Both the position numbers and the translations under genes were made by a program. The notes under the pieces are model-generated. The model had not been told where the DNA came from and ran no database searches. It saw only the letters and a program-made list of their open reading frames with translations. A stretch of DNA of 64,000 nucleotides, taken from Roseibium album. GTDB taxonomy: Bacteria; Pseudomonadota; Alphaproteobacteria; Rhizobiales; Stappiaceae. The stretch lies in assembly GCF_001404515.1 (NCBI RefSeq), contig NZ_CXWE01000004.1, forward strand, positions 62,001 through 126,000, in the 5' to 3' direction. Numbering within the stretch: position 1 is the stretch's first letter; each line of letters starts with the position of its first letter. This document shows positions 8,397 to 17,228 of the stretch, one piece after another.

Positions 8397-9275
8397 TTAG
8401 CCGGATTCCACATGGTTGATATTTTTCTCTTTCAACTCGAGAATGCGAGACTTTCTCGTCTGATCGTAGTTGGGAACAGTCAAATACCTTACGTGAGAAC
8501 CTAGTATATTACGATCACCATGTCCGTTAAAATTTATACCTACCTGGTCAATTTGGAGTTTGGGGTTTTCCTCGAGAGCAGTCCAAAAGGATTTGGTGAA
8601 GATGCCCGGTCCAGTCAATTGGAGTATCGCGTTTTTTGGTCTTTCAAAATTCCGATTGGCAAAATAATGCGCATAACTGCAAATATTTTCGATAACAGTT
8701 TTTAAAACAGGGCTGTTTTTCTCAAATGCAAACCCCCATTGCGCTACAAATCTGTCAGGATGGGCGACCCGGTGCAGAATGCTTTGATTTGGCAATATCC
8801 TGTGTGAACCCGGCTCGAAACAGACCATTCCAGCAGCATCTTCACTATGTAGATTCTTTAGAGGAACCGATACTGACTTGTTAATATCAAAATAATATCC
8901 TCCGCGCTCAAATAACAAACAGTAACGAAAGATATCGACTTTCATCGGCCCCAATACGGCACCTTTGTAGATGTCAAATATCTTATGTTCACTCCACCTT
9001 TTTTTCATGTACTCATCTCTGTCAGAGGCAAGTATCAGGCAAAATTTCAAGTCTAAGTTTAATAGCTGAAAATCTCTTAAAGATTTCAAGTGATTTTTGC
9101 CAAATTCGTTAAAGTCCCAAGTCTGATAAACGACTTCGGGAATTCTGTTACTCGAAACAAATGGTTTATCTACAGAAAAACATGTTTGAAGATCCATTGG
9201 CTTCAATGGAAATTCCGTTAAATAATCTAAGTACTTTCCAAATCGCTTTTTTACAGAGTTCCTTATTCGCCTCAT
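8397..9275 (-). CDS. Capsule-type glycosyltransferase (Gly_transf_sug/OCH1-like)
   Basis: A 292-aa protein with the fold signature of the glycosyltransferase sugar-binding DXD family: IPEVVYQTWDFNEFGKNH near the N-terminus and FRYCLLFERGGYYFDINKSV in the middle. The metal-binding DXD is DIN here, so the second acidic residue is an amide. Codon use and base composition are clearly more AT-rich than in neighbouring genes, and the gene stands alone between unrelated genes, suggesting horizontal transfer. It probably acts on a surface glycan. Activity is uncertain because of the DXD change. Confidence 0.75.
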   Translation of the reverse strand: MRRIRNSVKKRFGKYLDYLTEFPLKPMDLQTCFSVDKPFVSSNRIPEVVYQTWDFNEFGKNHLKSLRDFQLLNLDLKFCLILASDRDEYMKKRWSEHKIFDIYKGAVLGPMKVDIFRYCLLFERGGYYFDINKSVSVPLKNLHSEDAAGMVCFEPGSHRILPNQSILHRVAHPDRFVAQWGFAFEKNSPVLKTVIENICSYAHYFANRNFERPKNAILQLTGPGIFTKSFWTALEENPKLQIDQVGINFNGHGDRNILGSHVRYLTVPNYDQTRKSRILELKEKNINHVESG

Positions 9276-9402
9276 ACTGCCCTCGCCCTTGCACTAGCAA
9301 CGCAAGCACCAAATGACTCAAAGGAATTCAATCTTCAAGTGCAAATTTCAACGTGAAGAGCGTTTCGATTAAGAGCGAAGCGGTCGTCGTCGTCACCACT
9401 TT

Positions 9403-9828
9403 CTAAGTAATCAGCAATTTGACATTGATGTTGTTGCGGGTCGCATTCGAATACGGACAGACCTGATGCGCCTTGGCAACAAGGTCCTCTTTCACCTGAC
9501 CGTCCAGACCCGGAAGTGAAATTTCAAGCGCAACTTCCAGACCGAAACCGCCCTCGGATCGCGGTCCGATTCCAACCGTCGAAGTTATTGATGTGCCGGC
9601 TGGTATTGCGACACCTTCCTGTCCACCGACGAATTTCAACGCGCCGATGAAGCAGGCCGCATAACCGGCCGCAAACAACTCCTCGGGATTGTTGCCGGCG
9701 CCGCCGGCACCACCGAGTTCCTTTGGAGTGGTCAGATCCACCTTGAACGATCCGCTCAGGGTTTCGGCCTTGCCGTCACGCCCGCCCGTGGCCCGCGCCC
9801 GGGTCTCGTAGAGAACTTCCACCGTCAT
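9403..9828 (-). CDS. ohr: Organic hydroperoxide resistance protein
   Basis: A 141-aa Ohr/OsmC-family thiol peroxidase that reduces organic and fatty-acid hydroperoxides. Both active-site cysteines are present: the peroxidatic one in GYAACFIGALKFV and the resolving one in AHQVCPYSNATRNN. The N-terminus contains LYETRARATGGRDGKAET, the usual Ohr start. It is divergent from ohrR, with palindromes between them. Confidence 0.95.
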   Translation of the reverse strand: MTVEVLYETRARATGGRDGKAETLSGSFKVDLTTPKELGGAGGAGNNPEELFAAGYAACFIGALKFVGGQEGVAIPAGTSITSTVGIGPRSEGGFGLEVALEISLPGLDGQVKEDLVAKAHQVCPYSNATRNNINVKLLIT

Positions 9829-9885
9829 CTCGTTTCTCCTTATCAGTCTGAAAAACAGACATTTTTTATCAGGATATTTTCAACT

Positions 9886-9903
9886 TATATCGTGCACGAT
9901 ATA
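9886..9903. promoter_or_regulatory. OhrR operator, site 1
   Basis: The 18-base sequence TATATCGTGCACGATATA is a perfect palindrome, 57 bases upstream of the ohr start codon. Its position in the divergent ohr/ohrR spacer and its similarity to the second site suggest an OhrR dimer site controlling ohr. Confidence 0.7.
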
Positions 9904-9951
9904 TTTTACACACATATACTGGGGCTGCAGTAGCGTCAACATGTTGCGACC

Positions 9952-9969
9952 ATATCGCGCACGACTTAT
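9952..9969. promoter_or_regulatory. OhrR operator, site 2
   Basis: ATATCGCGCACGACTTAT repeats the core of the first palindrome imperfectly (ATCG.GCACGA) and lies 9 bases before the ohrR start codon, so it is well placed for autorepression. The two sites are about 66 bases apart. Confidence 0.6.
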
Positions 9970-9978
9970 AAGTTTCGA

Positions 9979-10686
9979 ATGAGTGAGACGACAGATCAGA
10001 TGTCTCTGTTGGACGCGATCGGTATTTCCGCGCCCGAAGAGACCAAAAAACCCAAAAATGACACGTCTGAAAAAGCGAAAGCATCTTCAGGACAGCCATC
10101 GCGCAAGCGACCCGTGCGCACGAAAACCTCCAGGAAGTCCGGTGCTGATCCGGACCCCATTGAAGAGGTCCAGGAGAACGCGTCGGGGAAAACTGAACGA
10201 GCCGACGGAACGGTTTCTTCAGCTGTTGACGACGGCATTCCGGATGCAACGGCGCCATTGCCGCTGGATCGGTATCTTTGTTTCGCCCTTTACTCGGCGA
10301 ACCATGCCATGCACGGCGTCTACAAGGGATTGCTGAAGGAGATTGGGCTCACCTACCCCCAATTCCTTGCCATGACCGTGCTTTGGGAAACCAACAACGT
10401 GCCGGTAGGAAAAATCACCACCAAACTGCAGCTAGATACCAATACACTGACACCATTGCTGAAGCGACTGGAAGCGATGGGTCTGGTGACGCGGACGCGC
10501 AACACGAAAGACGAGCGCCAGGTCATTCTCAAACTCACCCGCAAGGGTCGGGCACTTCAGAAAAAAACCGAGCATTTCGGCACTTGCGTCCTCTCGTCCA
10601 CGGGGACCAGCATCGAAGAGGTCATGGATCTGCAAGGCAGGATCATGAAGCTGCGTGACAATCTGCGAGCAGCCGGATCGAGCTGA
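9979..10686 (+). CDS. ohrR: MarR-family organic-peroxide sensor OhrR with long N-terminal extension
   Basis: A 235-aa protein whose last 145 residues form a MarR domain. The reactive cysteine is in RYLCFALYSANHAMHGVYK, and the DNA-binding wing is VGKITTKLQLDTNTLTPLLKRLEAMGLV followed by TKDERQVILKLT. Ordinary OhrR proteins are about 150 aa. Here about 85 residues of Lys/Ser/Glu-rich low-complexity sequence precede the domain. An internal start is not obvious: the first ATG after the extension is within the MarR domain. Oxidation of the cysteine should release the operators and derepress ohr. Confidence 0.9.
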   Translation: MSETTDQMSLLDAIGISAPEETKKPKNDTSEKAKASSGQPSRKRPVRTKTSRKSGADPDPIEEVQENASGKTERADGTVSSAVDDGIPDATAPLPLDRYLCFALYSANHAMHGVYKGLLKEIGLTYPQFLAMTVLWETNNVPVGKITTKLQLDTNTLTPLLKRLEAMGLVTRTRNTKDERQVILKLTRKGRALQKKTEHFGTCVLSSTGTSIEEVMDLQGRIMKLRDNLRAAGSS

Positions 10687-10706
10687 CGGAAATCAGGTTC
10701 TGGAGA

Positions 10707-12122
10707 CTAGAACGGTAACCCGAACCAGAGCGCTGCAATCCCCAGAAATGCAAAAAACCCGACGACATCGGTGACCGTCGTGACGAATACGCTCGAAGCA
10801 ATCGCAGGATCGACGTTCAGCCGGTCAAGCGCGATCGGGATCAGCAGGCCGGAAAACCCGGCAAAAAGCATGTTGATGATGATTGAGCCGGCAATCACCA
10901 CACCGAGACCAGGACTTGCAAACCAGACCCAGGCGGTTATGCCGATCAACAGCGCCAGGGCGACACCGTTCACCGCACTCACCAGGATTTCACGGTTGAG
11001 GACGCGCAAAAGGTTCCGGGCGCCCAATTCCTGTGTCGCGATGCCGCGCACGGCCACCGTCATTGTCTGGGTTCCGGCATTCCCGCCCATGGACGCCACG
11101 ATAGGCATCAGGACCGCGAGGGCGACCATCGCCTCGATCGTGTCCTCAAAAAGTGCGATCACCACGGATGCGAGAATCGCAGTTCCGAGATTGACCACCA
11201 GCCACGCAAGACGCGAGCGCGCAATCGTGACGACCGTGTCGGAAATCTCTTCATCGCCCACCCCGGCCAGGGCACGCAGGTCCTCTTCCGCCTCTTCCTG
11301 AATCACGTCGACAATATCGTCAACCGTCAGAACACCGACCAGGCGTTCGTTTTCGTCAACCACAGCAGAGGAGACCAGATTGTAGCGCTCGAATCGTCGG
11401 GCGACCTCTTCCTGGTCCTCCGTTGCCAGCACCGCCTGCCGCGTCTCCTCCATTATCGAGGTGACCTTCTCGGCACGTTTGGTCCTCAGGATCTTGTCCA
11501 GGTGAACAGACCCCAGCAATTTGAAGGCCGGATCCAGGACATAGATTTCGTAGAAGCTGTCAGGAAGGTCCCGAGCTTCCCGCATGTAGTCGATGGTCTG
11601 TCCGACGGTCCAGAACGGCGCAACGGCGATGAATTCGCTCTGCATGCGCCGGCCGGCGCTTTCTTCGGGATAATCAAGTGCTTTCTTGAGCTGCGCACGG
11701 TCGGCATAGGGCAGTTCTTCCAGGATTGCCGCCTGATCGTCTTCATCCAGGTCTTCCAGAATGTAGACGGCATCGTCGGAATCAAGGTCTTCCAGACCTT
11801 CTGCAATGACCTCGTTGGGCAGGTCTTCCAGAACCTGTAGGCGAACGGCTTCGTCGGTCTCAGTCAGCGCCGTATAGTCGAACTCGTCCCCCAGCAATCG
11901 GATAAAGGCGGCGCGTTCATCGGCATTGAGCGTTTCCAGAAGGTCGCCGGTGTCAGCCTCGTGCAGATCGCCGGCAAGCTCTTTCAGCGCAACCCTGTCA
12001 TCTCCTCCGATCGCCGCCTCGACAGCAGCGATGAAGTCCGGATTGAGATGCTCGTCCTCGTCGCGCACTGGGATTACGGGTTCCGGAGAAGGCGTGACGT
12101 CAAGCTCGGCCGCTTCGCTCAT
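10707..12122 (-). CDS. mgtE: Magnesium transporter MgtE
   Basis: A 471-aa MgtE-type Mg2+ channel. The N-terminal acidic superhelical domain (residues about 20-150) is followed by a CBS pair (VGQTIDYMREARDL and VTSIMEETRQAVLATEDQEEVARRF) and five membrane helices. The second helix region holds MPIVASMGGNAGTQTMTVAVRGIA, the MgtE pore signature. It is convergent with ohrR, 20 bases away. A second MgtE lies at 43205. No Mg2+ riboswitch was seen upstream. Confidence 0.93.
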   Translation of the reverse strand: MSEAAELDVTPSPEPVIPVRDEDEHLNPDFIAAVEAAIGGDDRVALKELAGDLHEADTGDLLETLNADERAAFIRLLGDEFDYTALTETDEAVRLQVLEDLPNEVIAEGLEDLDSDDAVYILEDLDEDDQAAILEELPYADRAQLKKALDYPEESAGRRMQSEFIAVAPFWTVGQTIDYMREARDLPDSFYEIYVLDPAFKLLGSVHLDKILRTKRAEKVTSIMEETRQAVLATEDQEEVARRFERYNLVSSAVVDENERLVGVLTVDDIVDVIQEEAEEDLRALAGVGDEEISDTVVTIARSRLAWLVVNLGTAILASVVIALFEDTIEAMVALAVLMPIVASMGGNAGTQTMTVAVRGIATQELGARNLLRVLNREILVSAVNGVALALLIGITAWVWFASPGLGVVIAGSIIINMLFAGFSGLLIPIALDRLNVDPAIASSVFVTTVTDVVGFFAFLGIAALWFGLPF

Positions 12123-12276
12123 CCATTGCCTCCCTCGATCTGAATTACCCGTTGCTGCTGTCCAGAACTAGCCTTTACCGGTACAAAGCGCCACAGCAAA
12201 TGCGGCACCGGTCCACAGGCGCTCCCCGTTTTGGCCGGAGCGACTTTGAGCAGTTTTTCAAAGCGGTCTGAATAGT

Positions 12277-12618
12277 TCAATATCCGGCGCAAGACCTGCT
12301 GCGCGCTGCGTTCCTGAGCTGTGTCAGATAGTCCTGCGTCTTCTTCGGCAAGATGGCTTCGCTGGACGAAATGCAGCGATCCGCCCGACTGAAGGCGCGT
12401 TTCGCGCGCGTGCTCTTCAGACACACCCTGCCCTCAGCCAGCGTCTTTTGCTCGACATACCAAAGTTGCTGACAGGTCATCGCACCGAACCGGCCCGGAT
12501 CGGTAGCAAAGGCCTGTGACGAGACTGGCGCAAGCAGAACAAAATGAGCCAGACCAATTGTGAAGAGCAAGCCGGAAGCGGTACGTCTTGATGAGGAGAA
12601 GACTCTGGTGGGCATCAT
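12277..12618 (-). CDS. Secreted YARHG-type small protein
   Basis: A 113-aa protein with an N-terminal signal peptide (basic start, hydrophobic stretch GLLFTIGLAHFVLLA, cleavage after SSQAFA). The mature part, TCQQLWYVEQKTLAEGRVCL then C-x-x-x ending in RSRSC, matches the YARHG-like pattern of a cysteine-containing cell-envelope domain whose function is unknown. The exact start among two adjacent ATGs is uncertain. The next gene upstream is the helicase, 118 bases away. Confidence 0.65.
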   Translation of the reverse strand: MMPTRVFSSSRRTASGLLFTIGLAHFVLLAPVSSQAFATDPGRFGAMTCQQLWYVEQKTLAEGRVCLKSTRAKRAFSRADRCISSSEAILPKKTQDYLTQLRNAARSRSCAGY

Positions 12619-12735
12619 TGGCCTGACTTGTTGCAAAATTCTTCAAGCTTGATTGACGGCAATTGTCGGGAAACAACTCTGTTTTTCCAAGGGCACTGAA
12701 ACTCCAAACACGGAGAGAAAGCGCTCACCGGAAAA

Positions 12736-15471
12736 TCACTCCCAACGACCCAATAGCTCCGCATGAGGCACAAAATGTGACGCATATGCATCAGCACGTG
12801 CTTGCAGGAGAATTCTGCGCCCTTCTTTCGACCTGACCGAAACAAGATCGGCGGACGAAACAAGATCAGTCCAGCGTTCCAGAAACACCTCCGCAAACGC
12901 CCTTTTTCTGGCGATCCTGTCCGGAACCGGGTGGTAGTCGACTGTCTTCTGGCCGAAGAGGCCGACACGGCGAACGATCATGTATTTTGGATTCTCAATT
13001 GGCCCCAGCAATTGCTTCATGGCGTCCAGAAACAAGGCACATTCCTTGGCATCAGCGCCCTCGACCGTACAAAAATAGTCACCATGATGCGCTCTGACGC
13101 TGAGCTTCAGTTTCTCCTGAGGTGTCTTGATGTCGCCGGTGTGGATCATCGTCTCCAGGACGGCCTGACCCAGTTGTGCCAGGTTTCCGCGCAGGGTTCT
13201 GTTTTGAATGGTCAGGCGAACCGTGCGCAAAGGGTTGCCTCCCATTTTCAGCACCAGGAAAAACACCACGACAAAAGCCAGACCCAAGAATGCGGTGAAA
13301 CCTGGTGGTTGATCCTTGTGTGGCAAAATCGCGAGAAATACCGCTCCTAGAAGTGTCCCCAATCCAAGCGATCCGATGTTGCTCCGGTAGACCCAGGTCT
13401 GAGGAGCCCTGCGCACTGTTACCATGCGTTTCAGGAGGGCTTTGTCTCCAAAGTTCTCCAGAGCCTTGTGCCATCGCTCATAAAGCAGGTCCCGGTTCGC
13501 GCATCTGGTAAATGACCCCGCATTCTGCTGGTCCGGGGTCTCGCTGGTCCAGCCGGATGCGGGAAAAGCCATGCGGCCCATGCCCGTTTCAATGTAGGGC
13601 GGATCTGCAACACTCAGTCCCTCGAATGCCCGGAACCGGCGACACAGATCATCCCAATCATCACCCAGCAGCCTGCTCAGGTAGCCAGGAGTGGGTGTCG
13701 TCGTTTTGAGCGGGTTGAGGGAACGGATGTCTCTCTGCACACCATCCAGTGAAAATTGCTTTTCTAGGCTGTTCACGCACGCCAGATGCCAGATGTTCGC
13801 GGTCTTGTTCGGCTTGTCAGGGTCAATCCGGATTGCCCGTCCCCGCATCTGGTTGGACAGCATGAACGAGCCGACCGTGGTGGCAAGCACCAGACTGTTG
13901 ATGCAAGGCGCATCCCATCCCTCGCCCAAAAGCGCCTGTGTTCCGACGAGGATCGTAACGCCTCCCTTTTCAAAAACCTCGGTCACAAGGTGAACGATTT
14001 CGTGTCGGAAACGCGATTTCAGATCGATCTCCGCGTAGTCAGCATCGTGTGGCAAGGATCGGAGTTTGAAATCCTGTTTTCGAATACCCTTCTGGGCCGC
14101 AGCGGTCTCAAACAATGGAACGGCGTCGACAGGCAAAATCACCAGGGAGCCGGTGAGCAATCCGACCTTGTAGAAATAGTCGCCCTTTTCCCGAAGCATC
14201 TCGAAAAGCGGAACCGCTCCAATTTTTACCGGTTCATAATGGTGTTGTCCCGGCGACGGTGCCAGATCGCGGTAAATGTAGTCCGTGAGCACCACCATGC
14301 GCAGCGCTTGCCCGAGACCGGAGCTTTCCGCTGCGACAATGGATTGAATGCTCTGGATCTTGCCGAGACTGTTTCTCAGGCACCGGTCGATTTCCTCCAC
14401 CTGGGCCAGCATGGGTTTTCCGCGCCGCAACGCCCCGAAGGATCGAAGATCCTTCAGGATTCTCTGCCTTAACCCATTGTCTTCGAACCACTTTGACGCG
14501 TCCCCGGACGTAATGCCGGTGACCAGGGTTTCCAGAAACTGGCGATCCAGTGCAGGCAGATCCTTGTTGGCCGTTGCAAACAACGCAAGCGCGTCCCCGG
14601 GAACAGGTCTTCGTGCTGCCTTCAGAAACACCAGTGCTGCAATAAAGAAGGCGGAATTCGAAAAAATCTCGTCTTCGTGTTCGAATGGCGCTGAAAACCA
14701 GGGAATGTTTTCAAGGCACGAAAGAAATGTCGCATCATTCAACAGCGCATGCGCAAAGGCATTCAGGCTGTTCCAGAATGCGTCGATGAAGTCCGTTTCG
14801 GAGGAAGTCGGCGAGGACAGGCAGATGAGGTCCTGATGCGGACAAAGATCACCGGCCCTGACCAGTTCGGGAACCGAGATCTCGCAATCGATTGGACCGC
14901 ACAGATCTTCATAATTTGCCCATTCCGAAGCGCTGACGTCGTAGGGAGGCGTGGCTGTCAGGGCAACCGTTGTCACATCACTCGACAATGCTTTCTTCAG
15001 ATCGACAAGAGATCTCTGCCAGTCCTTGCGCAGGTGATGCGCTTCATCGAAGATCAGGGTGCCAACGCCGGCATCCTTGAAGTGACTGATCAGATCCAGG
15101 TTCGCGGTATCAACCGCCTCGCCGGTTTCTTCATCGACCGCACCGGCAAGCGCGGCATGAAACCCCTGATAGGTCGTGATGGTGAGCAACTTCGGTCGCC
15201 TGACATCCAATGAGATCCAGCTCTGGTCCGCCCCGTCCTCAAGAAACAGGTCCACAAGTCGGTTTTTCCATTGGTTCCGGATCGCAAGTGACGGCGCAAA
15301 GACAATCGCAGGCTTTGCAAGCCTGCGCATGACTTCCAGTCCGAGGACGGTTTTGCCGGACCCCGGCGCGGCAACAACATGAAGCTGCGCGTCATCGAGA
15401 TGGGACGTCAGCTCATCAAGAACTCTTTGCTGATAGGTCCGCCAGGGATGTTTGAAATCAAGGTTCTTCAA
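12736..15471 (-). CDS. SF2 DEAH helicase with two C-terminal transmembrane helices
   Basis: A 911-aa superfamily 2 helicase/translocase. Motifs in order: QRVLDEL (Q-like), Walker A APGSGKT at 35-41, VFAPSLAIRNQW (Ia), DEAH at 142-145, TAT at 172-174, GTQALLGEGWDAP (V) and QMRGRAIR (VI). About residues 200-400 form a long insertion between the two RecA lobes with no recognised domain. Near 697-745 are two hydrophobic helices (GLGTLLGAVFLAIL and GLAFVVVFFLVL), then about 165 residues of an unrecognised C-terminal domain. ResIII-like helicases are normally soluble, so a membrane-tethered DNA/RNA translocase is unusual. It borders the tRNA-Leu island and might be defensive, but that is inference. 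Confidence 0.85.
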   Translation of the reverse strand: MKNLDFKHPWRTYQQRVLDELTSHLDDAQLHVVAAPGSGKTVLGLEVMRRLAKPAIVFAPSLAIRNQWKNRLVDLFLEDGADQSWISLDVRRPKLLTITTYQGFHAALAGAVDEETGEAVDTANLDLISHFKDAGVGTLIFDEAHHLRKDWQRSLVDLKKALSSDVTTVALTATPPYDVSASEWANYEDLCGPIDCEISVPELVRAGDLCPHQDLICLSSPTSSETDFIDAFWNSLNAFAHALLNDATFLSCLENIPWFSAPFEHEDEIFSNSAFFIAALVFLKAARRPVPGDALALFATANKDLPALDRQFLETLVTGITSGDASKWFEDNGLRQRILKDLRSFGALRRGKPMLAQVEEIDRCLRNSLGKIQSIQSIVAAESSGLGQALRMVVLTDYIYRDLAPSPGQHHYEPVKIGAVPLFEMLREKGDYFYKVGLLTGSLVILPVDAVPLFETAAAQKGIRKQDFKLRSLPHDADYAEIDLKSRFRHEIVHLVTEVFEKGGVTILVGTQALLGEGWDAPCINSLVLATTVGSFMLSNQMRGRAIRIDPDKPNKTANIWHLACVNSLEKQFSLDGVQRDIRSLNPLKTTTPTPGYLSRLLGDDWDDLCRRFRAFEGLSVADPPYIETGMGRMAFPASGWTSETPDQQNAGSFTRCANRDLLYERWHKALENFGDKALLKRMVTVRRAPQTWVYRSNIGSLGLGTLLGAVFLAILPHKDQPPGFTAFLGLAFVVVFFLVLKMGGNPLRTVRLTIQNRTLRGNLAQLGQAVLETMIHTGDIKTPQEKLKLSVRAHHGDYFCTVEGADAKECALFLDAMKQLLGPIENPKYMIVRRVGLFGQKTVDYHPVPDRIARKRAFAEVFLERWTDLVSSADLVSVRSKEGRRILLQARADAYASHFVPHAELLGRWE

Positions 15472-16022
15472 CGCTTACCCGGACATTTCTCGGAATTGAA
15501 ACAATACAAACCCAAAGTAGCCCGCATGAGCCTGCCTTGAGTAGCCCGGCAACCACAAAGATCCACAGCGCAGGTGAACACTCGCCACGCAAACGCACAA
15601 CCCCGACCTGATTTTCAGACCATTGGTGGCAAGAGGTCATCATGCTGAGGAACTTTCGGTAACTCGAAATACCGGTCAACAAACAATCGCAAGGCTGCAC
15701 CAAATGACGAAGTTGTGGAAGGCTCAACAAGCAAGAACCGGCCAAATGAATGGTGCGGTCGAGAAGCTCCCCTTAACTGGGTTTTCTCTTATTTTCCAAT
15801 ACCTGAATCCCACGTTGTCATAAGATGTTATGTCTATTGTTATGTCTTTTGCTATGTCCACCGCACCGTCATTAAAGTAAGCAGAACCGCTCCTCATGAG
15901 TCTTTGATAATTTTCAATACGATCGCATACTTTTTCCTGAAACTTGCCACAATGATTTGATTCCAAAGGGTGTAATTAGACAAAGCCACTTCCAAGATTT
16001 ACACTTTAGAGAATATGTTGAT
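15472..16022. other. Helicase upstream region and left island edge, no gene seen
   Basis: This stretch holds the presumed helicase promoter and the left copy of the tRNA-Leu repeat. Frames here are short and lack ribosome sites. Composition turns AT-rich from about 15800. Confidence 0.5.
15743..15766. repeat. Left attachment-site-like repeat (tRNA-Leu 3' end copy)
   Basis: A 24-base sequence identical to 24022-24045. It carries the last 16 bases of tRNA-Leu (CTTCTCGACCGCACCA as read on the minus strand) plus 8 bases beyond the CCA. Weak similarity continues for another 20 bases toward the variable arm (GGGTTTT offset by two). This is the expected trace of integration at a tRNA 3' end. Confidence 0.75.
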
Positions 16023-16232
16023 TTACTTACTAATAAGGATATTTAACAATCGCCGACCATAAGAAGCCATTATGTAAAACGTAAATGCTATGCAACATAT
16101 CAGTATTTTACTTACATATCTCGAGTCTCCATTATACGTTAAATAGATAACAATATAAAAAATCCAACAAATAGCAAAAATAATCAACTCTACTTTCATT
16201 GATGCTTCTTTTATTTTCATAATATTATCCAC
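16023..16232 (-). CDS. Small AT-rich membrane protein
   Basis: Up to 69 aa with two hydrophobic segments (ELIIFAICWIFYIVIYLTY and ILICCIAFTFYIMASYG) and a basic C-terminus. It starts GTG at 16232, or ATG at 16220 or 16199, none with a strong ribosome site. AT-richness differs sharply from the flanking chromosome. Function is unknown, and it may be a chance frame. Confidence 0.4.
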   Translation of the reverse strand: MDNIMKIKEASMKVELIIFAICWIFYIVIYLTYNGDSRYVSKILICCIAFTFYIMASYGRRLLNILISK

Positions 16233-16723
16233 TCACATAACAGGATCCCATTACATTAGATTTCACACTTCCTCTACCTCCAACTCAAGCACTTTTTTTG
16301 TGACTCTATCCATGAGTTAACCGTAAACAAATCGTGTCCAGTCTCTAGATGAATTTGGTTGTCAGCGACCTGTATGACTTCAGATGACACAGACGAAATT
16401 CAATTCTCGCCGCAGCCTTGGCTCCTCTAGAGTCTCTTTGAGTATTCAGAGCACTTCACCGCCTTGACGCCATCAGGATAGATCTTAATGACCGGCATAG
16501 ATGCGAAGTCCAAATGAGCGCAGCAACGCGTTGCGAATATGCAATTGGCGCAAAGCCCGCCTTTTGGCTGAAACATGGCTCTCGGCTCCTTATGAGTCAC
16601 GGTTAAAATTCAGACAGCGGCCGCATCGGAAAGGTTGAACTACTGCTTCGAGCCCTTTTTGCTCGTCACATGGCAAGTATCAGGTTAGGTTCTCGTAGAA
16701 TTTGGAAGGAAGAAATAGATCTA
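16233..16723. other. Island spacer, no gene seen
   Basis: About 490 bases with only short frames and no recognisable structure. It probably contains the promoter of the following plus-strand gene. Confidence 0.4.
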
Positions 16724-17035
16724 ATGCCAGATATTTACGAACTCATTCTTTGCGACATTTCCGGCGAGCATAAACCTGTTGCCGCATTTCAGTCAGAACG
16801 CCCCTTTATGCCACTTCACGTTGGCGAACGCTTTGACGATCATGGTTGGGATCGCCTTGATGGTGTTGGGAAAATCGGCACACCTGAGGAACCGATCCGT
16901 TACCTTGTGTTTGCAACCAAGCATGTCGTCTTCGAGCTGGACGGCAAGACGACCTATCAGTTCTGCGTCGACCTACAGCCTTATAGCGGCCCACGCTCAC
17001 CGGCTTGGGGGCACCACAATCCAGTCGTACAGTAA
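16724..17035 (+). CDS. Hypothetical protein, 103 aa
   Basis: The ATG at 16724 has GGAAGGA about 12 bases upstream; an earlier ATG at 16670 lacks one. The protein (MPDIYELILCDISGEHKPVA...) is mixed alpha/beta in appearance, with no signal peptide and no membrane helix. The C-terminal part, RYLVFATKHVVFELDGKTTY, looks like beta strands. No family is recognised. Confidence 0.55.
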   Translation: MPDIYELILCDISGEHKPVAAFQSERPFMPLHVGERFDDHGWDRLDGVGKIGTPEEPIRYLVFATKHVVFELDGKTTYQFCVDLQPYSGPRSPAWGHHNPVVQ

Positions 17036-17174
17036 TGCGCTTCATCGGATGGCAGAAAAGTCCGCAATGCTGACCTACGTGGTTGATTGATCGCCTTCGG
17101 AGGTTCCACCGAAAGCGGTGTTCTGCGCTCGCTCCTTAGGAGTCAAAGTTTCAGTCCAACTATGTTTTCATCTA

Positions 17175-17205
17175 CTGAAAAAAAGGCGCTCCATTGGAGC
17201 GCCTT
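17175..17205 (-). terminator. Rho-independent terminator after the VPLPA-CTERM gene
   Basis: AGGCGCTCC and GGAGCGCCT form a 10-bp GC-rich stem with a three-base loop, followed on the minus strand by eight T residues. It lies 24 bases past the stop codon of the VPLPA-CTERM gene. Confidence 0.9.
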
Positions 17206-17228
17206 CATTTCTACTATCCGCGGAAATA

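Noticed and set aside
12119..12424. 101-codon minus frame overlapping mgtE start and the YARHG gene
   Set aside because: Shadow in another frame of a better supported secreted protein.
15743..15830. Possible second tRNA-Leu gene
   Set aside because: Only the last 16 tRNA bases match; acceptor 5' strand, D-arm and anticodon are absent.
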